Part shown: one piece after another, positions 9,401 to 16,732 of the stretch
How positions within the stretch are numbered: position 1 is the first letter of the stretch
Layout: every line of letters begins with the position of its first letter
Assembly: GCA_000720535.1 (NCBI GenBank)
Contig: JOAZ01000017.1
Location: 310,001-374,000, forward strand
DNA from: Streptomyces halstedii
GTDB taxonomy: Bacteria; Actinomycetota; Actinomycetes; Streptomycetales; Streptomycetaceae
Length of the DNA stretch: 64,000 nt
Direction of reading: 5' to 3'
Notes under the pieces: generated by a model
The model's input: the letters and a program-made list of their open reading frames with translations, nothing else
What the model was told of the DNA's origin: nothing
Database searches by the model: none
Made by a program: the position numbers and the translations under genes

Positions 9401-9870
9401 CCGACAGTTGGCAGGCACGAGCCGTAGCCACAGCGATCGCACGGCCGACGACCTGGACCGATGCGCAGGCTGTGGTGCGGCTGGTCCTCAACGCGATTGC
9501 ACAGATCATCGATTCTGAGCCGGACCAGACTGCTGCCTGGTTGACAGCTGCGTACGTGGGTCTCTGGCGAGCAACTCTCCCCTCCCACAGGTCTGCCAAC
9601 CTACAGAAACTCTGCATCCAAGCTTTGACTCAGCCGTGGGTCTCCGCCTCATCGATGCCCTTTATTCTTACCGGTCTGCGCGACGGTGCTACAGAGGTCG
9701 AAAGCGGCGATGGCCCCCTGATGGCCGCTCTGGCTCGCTACTACGGCGAACTAGTTGGACAAATGGGTCATCCTGAGGCAGGGACAGAGCTCATGAACTT
9801 GTTCAGTCATGCTGGTGCAGCGGACAAGTCCGCAGCTGCGCGTATCGTGATTACTCACCGAGACAATTAG
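6466..9870 (+). CDS. Large TPR-repeat protein with N-terminal VAGG motif and PIN-like nuclease domain
   Basis: A 1134-residue protein. Residues 33-53 hold the motif AVVAGGSIIASAVGDNNNV, shared with the upstream membrane protein. From about 100 to 770 it is helical, with repeated A-rich TPR-like pairs (for example NLEMAAATLQEAAIHWRDA, AGNWEQATEAAITLLRLDP). From about 784 there is a PIN-like core: an opening Asp in RRVVLDTSAAVSLAL, then a pair of acidic residues in MVLWCDDRALRVVARSVGV (about 910), followed by FGTLALIDA, the usual PIN fold order. The C-terminal 170 residues are helical. Base composition is lower in G+C than the host genes. The architecture (sensor motif, repeats, RNase-like effector) is that of bacterial conflict proteins. 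Activity is inferred, not shown. Confidence 0.75.
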   Translation: MTPFPWIWRKGRTAFLGSEEAPVEVAQTVQAGPGAVVAGGSIIASAVGDNNNVTYIENQYVTDGNASLKATRDAFEHALATFPPTLQEEARQLRDHWPDVEAVIINLPSGRSARRGVFEQWEKSEPPWLDKAPTRALTWLGGLASVYDAESASFSFYDRAVREGGFPRELLVVKAALQKETLTEGSACSYLAAHVDLDSPLIHSVRSALAKDWAAALTHLDRWTALDSNGQALKCLLRARMLMALDLLDQALPALREADVARVSQLGMELAQALLLRSRRRATRDRLADVQEALAVALRVRNARREWFGDSAAAVVLAMRAALSTQDLATAWALCQPDPEGEASEQEAEDPRVLAESALIAALTGRENRARELLSVVTSPFPRAQVLAVLEERRADSSEDERVAEAWQRAWDAAESGPDQLMAAMGLVESGQDLPELSHLNDDYPEAVADLEKFAHAVSGTADGDLSILRANANQHPIIAVKLSQRYQQLGNLEMAAATLQEAAIHWRDAQLMNLAARGYQRARNYLKSKECAESALRIAGPGWAAQGAMYELLVETESAAGNWEQATEAAITLLRLDPHNLDARWALVKCYVTRAQPDESWQTLTELGEAATPRRRDEAILWVQLGARLSTDPQFVGRALELMQKWPQDEELLGRFLAALLLRSATTQPMPEEAAEMLRGASSDYLERFPDSVYFRALDASDPRAVLEELGRSLRRDHEDEDRREIRERIGQGQFPVGMLTLMNGRPYAEVCVRLTEGPPGLFASDPTSDVWEAAAVQAAMTRRVVLDTSAAVSLALLEQEATERLLGSCQSIMTTDQIVGDAFHALESLTLQSDATVVWDEGEARATLHVASEEQMGALRGTLKRAVELVRLLPRVARPELRALPGLSGDRAPQAWLTALDHAKEHNMVLWCDDRALRVVARSVGVPAFGTLALIDACLREQTVAPQEAMVLRAELLRHFYMDIPFSSELYGFAAQSDSWQARAVATAIARPTTWTDAQAVVRLVLNAIAQIIDSEPDQTAAWLTAAYVGLWRATLPSHRSANLQKLCIQALTQPWVSASSMPFILTGLRDGATEVESGDGPLMAALARYYGELVGQMGHPEAGTELMNLFSHAGAADKSAAARIVITHRDN

Positions 9871-9884
9871 GGTCTCTGATTGGG

Positions 9885-10082
9885 TCATGCGGCGTACCTG
9901 ATAATGATGCTGGCGATGTGCTTCTTCGGGGGTGCGGCTCTTTCGAAGTGAACGCCGTGGGGCCAGGCGGTCAGTGTGCATCCGTCCTGGTCGGGGCTGG
10001 GGTAGAGCGGTTGGTTTCCATGTTTGATGTGGTAGGCCCAGTAGGCGTCGAGGCCACTTATTTGCTCATTAGCTCCAGCCAT
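9885..10082 (-). CDS. Small hypothetical protein downstream of the Nudix gene
   Basis: A 65-residue protein (GLDAYWAYHIKHGNQPLYPS, then GCTLTAWPHGVHFERAAPPKK). Its ATG overlaps the end of the Nudix gene by 14 bases on the same strand, so it is probably the last gene of that operon. The aromatic-rich composition and mixed codon use look like a real protein. No function recognised. Confidence 0.5.
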   Translation of the reverse strand: MAGANEQISGLDAYWAYHIKHGNQPLYPSPDQDGCTLTAWPHGVHFERAAPPKKHIASIIIRYAA

Positions 10083-10566
10083 CCAGGGATACCTGAGGGT
10101 TGCCGGCGAGGTAGCAATGCAGCGCGCTGGCAGTTGTGTCCACGAACGCTTCGGGAACGGCGTCAGTGTCGACCCAGCGGACTTGGGCGTGCTTGCGCGG
10201 TTCGCGGTTCTCGGGTTCGCCGGTCCATTCCTCAGCGGCGAAGACGACCGTGAGGAAGCCGTTGGGGGCTTCGACGCCCCAGGCGCCGTGAATGACGTGG
10301 GCGACCTTGAGGGACTCCGGCTTCACCGTGAGGCCCGTCTCCTCATAGAGCTCGCGGACTGCCGTCTCAGTGATGGGCTCGCCCGGTTCACTCTTTCCGA
10401 CGGGCAGGTCCCACATCCCCTGGGCGAACTTCGCGTTCTCGCTGCGCTGGAGGAGCACGACGCGGTTAGTGGTTTTGTCGTGGACGATGACGGCCGCGAC
10501 CAGCAGCGTCATCGAGTCGAGCGCCGGCTTGAGGGCTGGAGGGCGGTTATCGGTCTGCTGAGCCAC
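10069..10566 (-). CDS. Nudix hydrolase (possible Pif-type immunity factor)
   Basis: A 165-residue Nudix protein. The Nudix box is complete: G-x5-E-x7-RELYEETGL within KSEPGEPITETAVRELYEET, with the metal-binding Glu pair present. Flanking strands (LLVAAVIVHDKTTNRVVLLQ; GFLTVVFAAEEW) complete the fold. GTG 10566 is preferred because GAAGGGAA lies 7 bases upstream; an ATG at 10599 is the alternative. In the Streptomyces element pSAM2 a Nudix protein (Pif) blocks redundant transfer, so the same role is plausible here, but nucleotide-pool or signalling functions are equally possible. It follows an XRE gene in the same operon. Confidence 0.82.
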   Translation of the reverse strand: MAQQTDNRPPALKPALDSMTLLVAAVIVHDKTTNRVVLLQRSENAKFAQGMWDLPVGKSEPGEPITETAVRELYEETGLTVKPESLKVAHVIHGAWGVEAPNGFLTVVFAAEEWTGEPENREPRKHAQVRWVDTDAVPEAFVDTTASALHCYLAGNPQVSLDGWS

Positions 10567-10600
10567 GGGGTTCCCTTCGTCGGGCAGGTTGTTGGGCATG

Positions 10601-11956
10601 TTAGGCGAGGGCCTCGCGGGCGCGGCGGGCGAGATCGGCGGCGCCGGGGACGCGGCGGCGCTGATAGACCGCGAGTGTGGAACGGATCGAGGTGATCGCC
10701 TTGCGGGTGCGGTCGGAGGTCATGCCCTCCATGAGGACCAGAGCCTGAGTCCAGGCCGCAACCGCTTCGTCGGCGCGGACCTGGGCGGCCAGGCTGTCGC
10801 CGAGGTCGGCATGGGTGAGGGCGTGGACGCGCTTGTACTTCTCAGGGTCCCAACGGGTGAGCGCGTCGCGGTGCTGCTGTTCCGTACCGATGTGGTCGGC
10901 GAGGTCGGTCAGCGTGCGGGCGGTGTGGCTGGCCACGGTGCCAGCGGCAGGGCCACTGACGCGGGAGAAGCTGGGCTGGGGACCGTCCTCGCGCAGGAGC
11001 GCGTCTTCGGCGGCGAGGAGAGCACGAGCAGCCAATGGGTTCTCACCGACCGCTGCGTATGCGCGAGCGTGCGTGATGTGGAGGAGCGCTTCCGTCTGGC
11101 CGTCCACGTGGCCGAGGCCGCGGGAGAGGGCGCCTTTGACGAGGTCCACGCAGTGGTGGGGTTGCTTGAGGCTGAGGGACTGGTGGGCGAGGGCGCGCAT
11201 CATCCATGCGGCATGGCCGTGAGGGTCTGCTTCGCAGGCGAGCTGGTAGCCGACCTGGTAGTAGCGCTGGGCAGCGCCTTCGTGTCCAAGGTCGTGGTGC
11301 TTCCACCCTGCGAGGTAGGCGAGTTCGGCGACGGCGCCGAAGGCGGCCTGGCGTAAGGCTTCTGTGGGGAACCGGCCGCGCAGCATGGGGGCTGCCGTGT
11401 CGGCGAGGTACGCGGTGACCGTGGTCAGGCCGTGCCCGCCGCCGAGCCTTTCGTCGGCGGCACTGAAGGCTGCCGTGATCTGTCGTACGACGTAGATGTC
11501 GTCGCTGCCGACGAGGGAGCGGGCGGTGCGGGCACGGAGCATCCGCGAGGTAGCTTCGTGGTCGTGCATGAGCGGCATGGCCACGCCGGCCGTGGTGAAC
11601 GCGGCGATGGCGAGGAAGCGGCGACGCTCGACGTCCGCACGGCCGAGGTCGGTGACCGCGGTGACAGGGTCGGTGTCCGGTGGCGACTCCGTGTCGGGTG
11701 AGTGGAGGCCGAGCTCGGTTCGGGTGACGACGCGGCCCAGCCGCCGGGAGAGGGCTTCGGCGAGGTACTGGCCTGCCTGGCCGGACGGCGTGCGGGCACC
11801 GCCCACCCAGTGGGAGATGGCCGACTTGTTGGTCTGGAGCAGTTCGCCGTTCTCGGCGGCGATGCGGCGTACGTCCTTGGCTAGTGCCTCGTACGTGCAC
11901 CCGGCGGCGTTGATCGTGTCGCGCAGGCGGGAGCTGGCGCTGGTCGGTGTCGGCAT
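10601..11956 (-). CDS. XRE-type regulator with TPR-like C-terminal domain
   Basis: A 451-residue regulator. The N-terminal helix-turn-helix is in about residues 10-70 (TYEALAKDVRRIAAENGE ... TNKSAISHWVGG). After a linker, RRRFLAIAAFTTAGVAMPL (a hydrophobic stretch common in this actinobacterial family) leads into a helical repeat domain (about 170-430: ALLHITHARAYAAVGENP and similar). ATG 11956 has GGAGG upstream. It is the first gene of an operon with the Nudix gene and divergent from the cargo starting at 12159. The family often carries conditional regulators in mobile elements. Confidence 0.82.
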   Translation of the reverse strand: MPTPTSASSRLRDTINAAGCTYEALAKDVRRIAAENGELLQTNKSAISHWVGGARTPSGQAGQYLAEALSRRLGRVVTRTELGLHSPDTESPPDTDPVTAVTDLGRADVERRRFLAIAAFTTAGVAMPLMHDHEATSRMLRARTARSLVGSDDIYVVRQITAAFSAADERLGGGHGLTTVTAYLADTAAPMLRGRFPTEALRQAAFGAVAELAYLAGWKHHDLGHEGAAQRYYQVGYQLACEADPHGHAAWMMRALAHQSLSLKQPHHCVDLVKGALSRGLGHVDGQTEALLHITHARAYAAVGENPLAARALLAAEDALLREDGPQPSFSRVSGPAAGTVASHTARTLTDLADHIGTEQQHRDALTRWDPEKYKRVHALTHADLGDSLAAQVRADEAVAAWTQALVLMEGMTSDRTRKAITSIRSTLAVYQRRRVPGAADLARRAREALA

Positions 11957-12158
11957 GATCGCCTCCGCTCCGGATCCGTAAACCGTGTATACCGCTTGGC
12001 CTCGGTCACACCGTACCCACTCTGCGTAGCGGGCGGTTCACTTATCGACAGCCGCCCCACTCACGGCATCGCGGGCCGGGCGGCTCCCAAGTTCCGTACG
12101 CCCCAACGGGCTCGGGCATTCCTGTGCCCCGGTCCGGACGATCAGAGACGGAGACACG
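11957..12158. promoter_or_regulatory. Divergent promoter region of the cargo operons
   Basis: Two hundred bases separate the XRE/Nudix operon from the gene at 12159. A palindromic GTATAC lies in AACCGTGTATACCGC at about 11983-11997, close to the XRE start, and could be a -10 or an operator. No other clear signal. Confidence 0.35.
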
Positions 12159-12908
12159 GTGACCACCATCGACACCGCGACCATCACGGTCGAGCTGCCC
12201 GACGCCTTCGACCCGCGCTGGAGCCGCCTGCCCGGCATCCAGGTGGACGGCCGGCGCATCACGATCGACCCGGCCGAGTACTTCTTCCGCTTCGAGTCGA
12301 GCACCTGGCTCGTCGCCGACTGGGAGCTGGTGAAGGCGCAGCTCCTGAACATGGACGAGACGACCGAGAGCGCGGTCGAGCAGCTCGCGCTCGACTTCAT
12401 CAAGCAGCACAGCGAGTCCACCTCCGACGCCGCCCGTGTGCTGGAGACGGCGTACGGGGTGTACGCGTACCTATTCCGCGAGGAGCACCTGGCCGGCCTC
12501 GGCCTCCCGCAGATCACCGCCGACCACCTGCGCATGCTGCGCGAGGCCGCCACGCTCATGGCGCTCAACAAGGTCGAGCTGGACGGGCACATCTCCAACG
12601 TCGGCCCGTGCTGGTTCTTCCCCGCCGCCACGTCCGTCGTCTTCGACCTGGACGACGAGACGGGCGGAATGCTGGACGAGGTCTACCACGGCGGCTGGTT
12701 CAACGAGCACCGCCGGATCGAGTCCATCAAGGCCCACTCCGCGCTCGGCGGCCGGCTCGTGCACGGCTGCCAGTCCGTGCCGGACCAGTCCGGCGGCGTC
12801 GTCGCACCCTACGGTGCCTCGATGGCCAACTTCCGTGACGACCTGGCCGAGTGCAAGGCGGGCTGGATCGAGCAGGTCTACGCCCACCGCGTGCCCGCAG
12901 CCGAGTAA
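12159..12908 (+). CDS. Hypothetical protein, first gene of a cargo operon
   Basis: A 249-residue acidic soluble protein I do not recognise. It begins at GTG 12159 with GGAG six bases upstream. The sequence is mixed alpha/beta, with a helical middle (DAARVLETAYGVYAYLF) and a Trp/Phe-rich stretch (ISNVGPCWFFPAATSVVFDL). No signal peptide, membrane helix or metal motif stands out. It leads a run of four same-strand genes (phosphotransferase-like, methyltransferase, HAD), so it may act with them on a small molecule or RNA. Confidence 0.65.
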   Translation: MTTIDTATITVELPDAFDPRWSRLPGIQVDGRRITIDPAEYFFRFESSTWLVADWELVKAQLLNMDETTESAVEQLALDFIKQHSESTSDAARVLETAYGVYAYLFREEHLAGLGLPQITADHLRMLREAATLMALNKVELDGHISNVGPCWFFPAATSVVFDLDDETGGMLDEVYHGGWFNEHRRIESIKAHSALGGRLVHGCQSVPDQSGGVVAPYGASMANFRDDLAECKAGWIEQVYAHRVPAAE

Positions 12909-12984
12909 CCCACCCCAGTACGGCTCCGGGGCGGGCCAGCTCGCGCGCGCCCGCCCCGGAGCCCACCAGCCCCTGGAGACCCCC

Positions 12985-13896
12985 ATGGACCAGAGCCTGT
13001 CCGCCACCCTGCTGAACGACCTGTGCACCCTCGTCGGCAAGCCCCTCCCCGAACGCTCCGAGATTCGCGTCTGGGGCATGTCCGGCGTCGAACGCGTCAC
13101 CTTCCCCGACGGCACCAAGGCCGTCTTCAAGTACGCCAAGGAACCCTTCGACCGCGAGGCCCAGGCCCTGCGGCTGGCCCACCAGCGCGGGCTCCCGGTC
13201 CCTGCTCTACACGCCACCGCCATGCAGGACAAGTGGCTCGGGATGCTCATGGACGACCTCGGCACCCCCGTACGGGACGCCGACGACCTCGACGGCGTCG
13301 CCGCCGCCGTCATGCTCCATGCCGCCCGCCCTGCGGGCGGTCTGCCCCTCCTCGACGGTGCCGGCCTCGCAGCCCTGCCCGGCCAAGCCCTCGATCACCT
13401 CCAGCGGCTGCGAAAAGCCGACCGATGGACGGACTGCGACGACATCGAGACCGCGCTGGGGAAGATCTCCGCCGCGGCCGAGACCCGTGTCCAGGGGGCG
13501 ACGCTCGACCCGTTCGGCTGGGTCCACTCCGAGTTCCACCCCACGAGCGTCCACATCGGGGAGAACGGCTGGCACCTCCTCGACTTCGCACGCGCCTTCA
13601 CCGGACCCGGCCTGATCGACCTCGCCTCCTACCACGGCACCACCGACGTACCGAGCCCTTTCCGCATGCGGGTGTTCCTGGAGCAGTACGTCACCGCAGG
13701 CGGTCATGAAGACGCCCTCGCCGCGCGGGGCGGCCTCGCCGCAGAGGCATGGGCACTGGGCTGGCACCGCATGTGGGCCGTGGAGTGGTTCATGGAGCAG
13801 GCCATCCGCTGGATCAACGACCCGGCCAAGGACCCCGCCTACATCCCCGTCGTCCGCCGCCACCTGAACGACGTGGTCCAACTCCTGGAGGTCTAG
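12985..13896 (+). CDS. Aminoglycoside phosphotransferase (APH) family protein
   Basis: A 303-residue kinase-like protein. The N-lobe has FPDGTKAVFKYAKEPFDRE, where the Lys of VFK fits the ATP-anchoring position. The C-lobe carries WVHSEFHPTSVHI followed by HLLDFARAFTGP, corresponding to the APH catalytic loop and DxD/DFG positions; the usual HGD...N catalytic motif reads HSE...T here, so catalysis may be altered or absent. ATG 12985 is preceded by CTGGAGAC. The next gene begins directly after its stop, so the genes are co-translated. Confidence 0.7.
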   Translation: MDQSLSATLLNDLCTLVGKPLPERSEIRVWGMSGVERVTFPDGTKAVFKYAKEPFDREAQALRLAHQRGLPVPALHATAMQDKWLGMLMDDLGTPVRDADDLDGVAAAVMLHAARPAGGLPLLDGAGLAALPGQALDHLQRLRKADRWTDCDDIETALGKISAAAETRVQGATLDPFGWVHSEFHPTSVHIGENGWHLLDFARAFTGPGLIDLASYHGTTDVPSPFRMRVFLEQYVTAGGHEDALAARGGLAAEAWALGWHRMWAVEWFMEQAIRWINDPAKDPAYIPVVRRHLNDVVQLLEV

Positions 13897-14589
13897 GTGC
13901 TCGCCCAGGTCTCCCCCTGGTACGCCCACGCAGCCCAGCGCACAGCCGCCGCCCCCGCGCACGCCCTCACCGCGCCGGCTCGGATGGAATGGAGCACCCA
14001 CGCGGGCATCGGTCCCGGCGCCGAGATCCTGGGCCGGGACCTGTGCGGCAAGCGCGTCCTGGAGCTGGGCTGCGGCCCCGGCCACAACGTGGCCCACATC
14101 GCGAAGCATCACCAGGCCCGCGTCACCGGCGTAGACCTGGTCGGCCTCCAGGTACGCCGGGCCCGCTCCCACTACGGCCACATCGACGGCGCCACGTTCG
14201 CCGCCGGCCACGCACTGCACCACCTTCAGGCCACTGGTCAGACCTTCGACGCGATCTACTCGGTCTTCGGCGCCGTCGGCCTCGTCGCCCCCGAGCTCCT
14301 CCTCGCCGCCGTTTCCCGACGCCTGAAACCGGGCGGTGTCCTGGCCTTCTCCGTCCCTCATCCGGCACGGGCCGGAAGACATCCATCCACGGACGACCGT
14401 CCGCGCGAGGACTACGTCACCATGCCCGACCGCACCCGACTTCCCCTCACTCGATGGGAGTTCGACGCCCGCCGCTGGGGAGCTCACCTCTCCCGGACCG
14501 GCCTGGGCATCACCTCGGCGGTGGAGCTGCGGCACCCGCGCCGCGACCCGTGGCCCACCACCCTCCTGATCACCGCCCGCAAACGCTGA
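13897..14589 (+). CDS. SAM-dependent class I methyltransferase
   Basis: A 230-residue methyltransferase. Motif I is VLELGCGPGHNVAHIA (about residues 55-70), followed by VTGVDLVGLQ (motif II acidic residue) and the post-motif FDAIYSVFGAVGLVAPELLL with RRLKPGGVLAFSV (motif III region). GTG 13897 lies immediately after the stop of the phosphotransferase-like gene. Substrate unknown; small-molecule type by fold. Confidence 0.85.
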   Translation: MLAQVSPWYAHAAQRTAAAPAHALTAPARMEWSTHAGIGPGAEILGRDLCGKRVLELGCGPGHNVAHIAKHHQARVTGVDLVGLQVRRARSHYGHIDGATFAAGHALHHLQATGQTFDAIYSVFGAVGLVAPELLLAAVSRRLKPGGVLAFSVPHPARAGRHPSTDDRPREDYVTMPDRTRLPLTRWEFDARRWGAHLSRTGLGITSAVELRHPRRDPWPTTLLITARKR

Positions 14590-14604
14590 CCGACGGAGGC
14601 AACG

Positions 14605-15150
14605 ATGCCCCTGCCCTACCTGCTCCTGGACATCGACGGCGTCCTCATCCCCTTCCCGGCCGCCGACGGCAGCACCCCGCCCACCCACGTCCGCCACACC
14701 GTCCTGCCCACCGGCCGGCACCCCGACGACCCCGTCCCCGTCTGGCTCGACCCCAGCCAGGGCTGCATTCTCACCGACCTCGTGACCAGCGGACTCGTCA
14801 CCCCCGTGTGGTGCACGAGCTGGCGCAAGGACGCCACCACGATCATCGGCCCTCTCCTAAGGCTGCCCGACTTCCCTTACCTCGACCTGCCTCGCCCCCA
14901 GATCACCACCAGCCACCCCGACGGCTACCTCTGGAAACGTGACCACGTCAACGACTGGCTGGCAAACGCCCCCGCCGTCTGGATCGACGACGACTTCACC
15001 AGCCTCGACCACGCATGGGCGGCAGAGCGCACAGCCAGGGGAACGCCGACCCTCCTCGTTCAGCCAGACCCACACCTCGGGCTGCAGCCCGAGCACCTGA
15101 CCGAACTCAGGACGTGGGTTTCGCGGTTACCCACAGCCCACGCCGCATGA
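14605..15150 (+). CDS. HAD-like phosphatase (HAD_SAK type)
   Basis: A 181-residue HAD-family protein without a large cap. Motif I is [12 protein letters not shown], with both catalytic aspartates (DxD). Motif II lies in [10 protein letters not shown], and the acidic motif IV is AVWIDDDF. The pattern of motif I, a Trp-rich 'CTSW' stretch and WIDDD is what I associate with the HAD domain of 'Swiss army knife' RNA-repair proteins, so 3'/5'-end phosphate processing is a possible role. ATG 14605 has GGAGGC upstream. Last gene of the cargo operon. Confidence 0.72.
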   Translation: MPLPYLLLDIDGVLIPFPAADGSTPPTHVRHTVLPTGRHPDDPVPVWLDPSQGCILTDLVTSGLVTPVWCTSWRKDATTIIGPLLRLPDFPYLDLPRPQITTSHPDGYLWKRDHVNDWLANAPAVWIDDDFTSLDHAWAAERTARGTPTLLVQPDPHLGLQPEHLTELRTWVSRLPTAHAA

Positions 15151-15204
15151 GGGCTGGCGCCCTTGTTGCCATGAGCAGCGAGGGCATCAGAGTGTTGCTC
15201 AAGC

Positions 15205-16701
15205 TTGAGCCGTCTGTGGTCTGTGGCAGGTATCGGCACCGCTGATGTCGGAGGCGGCTGGAACACTGCGACCGTGATCAACGAATCAACCCCGGACCTT
15301 CCTGATGGTCCCGCAGACTCCCTGCCACCCGCAGCGCAGGCCGAACTCACAGGCACCGCCTGGGAGGAGCTGCCGCACTTCTGCACGGGCCGGCACGATG
15401 TGCCCGACACCCCGGACATCCTCGGCGCAGTGCTCGCCACCGACCCGGCCCACCGGGTGCGGGCGGTCGGGGATCTGTACCGGCTACTCCTCCATCAGGC
15501 GCGGGTGTTTCCGGCGACCGCCCCGGCGGCCTTGGTCCTCGCTCGTCTTCTCGACGATCCGCGCACCCTCGCCGAAGGCCGGTGGGAGCGGAGGGCCGGT
15601 CGGCGGCCGCTCCGTGCCGAACTGCTGAACTGGCTGGCTTCGTTCGCCGACATTGCCCGACTGGACATCGAGGATGGTGTCGGGGCGGCGCGGGATCTGG
15701 CTGCTGCCCGTGCGGCACGGCCGGTGCTCCACGACTGCATCGCGGATTTCTGCGACGCCGATGATCCACTGGTGAGGGAGGCCGCGCTCGCGGCCACCGC
15801 CCTGCTCCTGGCCGACCCCTGCCTCGTCTCGTCCGTCCCCCGGTACGCACCTGCCGTTCGTGCGGTCCTTGCCGTGAGCGCAGACTCGTACTACCGGTGG
15901 ATCGCCCGGGAGCGCTTGGCGGCCTGGGGCGAGAGCGTCACTGGTCTTGTCGCCGCAGAGGAGGAACACCGCGCAGCCCTGGACCGGGCACACGCTCTGG
16001 CGGACGACCCGTTCGGGGAGGGCCAGGAGCAGGCGATCCGCTGGCTGGAAGCGCAGCCCGAGGACACCGCGGCTCCGGAACAACGCGGCCGCCGACGTGA
16101 GGACCCGCCCGCGCCCACACATGCGGCCCCGCCGGAACCAGCACCCGAACCGCCGGTACCCGCCCCAGGGAGCGAGGCGGGGTACCAAGGCCCGTGGCGA
16201 ATCGCCAGGCAGGAGGAGCGCGCCGAGTGGACGTTCACGCCGTACGTAGGAGTCGGCCCTCTGCACTTCGGGATGACACTGGAGGAGATCACCCATGCTC
16301 TCAGTGAAGGACCGGCCGTCTCGTCCTACTTCGCTCACGGCGATGGCCAACAGCTCAACTACGTCGATTTCGCCGAGATTGGGATCAGGGCCCTCTTCGA
16401 GGAAGGCCGCCTGGGGTGTGTCGCCGTGAACGCCCTCACCGGCCCCCAAGTGAGACTGGAGGCAGCCCCGCTGACCGGCTGCGCGCCTTCCCAGGTGGAG
16501 GACTGGCTCGTCCACCGCACGACACTGCAGTCCGGCAGCCTGACGTACAGTCCAGCCGCCGATCCGGTCTTCGTCGACCTCGGCCTCGCAATCCGATCCC
16601 AACGGGCTGGCGACATCGTCCTGACCCGACCGCTTTTCCTGCTCCATGACTGGCTCGATCTGTGGCACTCGCTGCCCAGTGAAGAGTGGAACTACGCCTA
16701 G
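15205..16701 (+). CDS. Two-domain hypothetical protein: helical repeats plus a C-terminal beta-rich domain
   Basis: Up to 498 residues. Residues about 50-270 are Ala/Leu-rich helical hairpins resembling HEAT repeats ([19 protein letters not shown]). A proline-rich linker (about 295-335) joins a C-terminal domain (from [20 protein letters not shown]) that resembles immunity-type proteins encoded beside polymorphic toxins. The start is unclear: TTG 15205 and GTG 15274 are both in frame and neither has a well-spaced ribosome site. The gene is isolated from its neighbours. Could be an immunity protein without its toxin; this is inference. Confidence 0.6.
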   Translation: MSRLWSVAGIGTADVGGGWNTATVINESTPDLPDGPADSLPPAAQAELTGTAWEELPHFCTGRHDVPDTPDILGAVLATDPAHRVRAVGDLYRLLLHQARVFPATAPAALVLARLLDDPRTLAEGRWERRAGRRPLRAELLNWLASFADIARLDIEDGVGAARDLAAARAARPVLHDCIADFCDADDPLVREAALAATALLLADPCLVSSVPRYAPAVRAVLAVSADSYYRWIARERLAAWGESVTGLVAAEEEHRAALDRAHALADDPFGEGQEQAIRWLEAQPEDTAAPEQRGRRREDPPAPTHAAPPEPAPEPPVPAPGSEAGYQGPWRIARQEERAEWTFTPYVGVGPLHFGMTLEEITHALSEGPAVSSYFAHGDGQQLNYVDFAEIGIRALFEEGRLGCVAVNALTGPQVRLEAAPLTGCAPSQVEDWLVHRTTLQSGSLTYSPAADPVFVDLGLAIRSQRAGDIVLTRPLFLLHDWLDLWHSLPSEEWNYA

Positions 16702-16732
16702 AACGGGATGGCGAGAGCATTTGACCAGGCCG

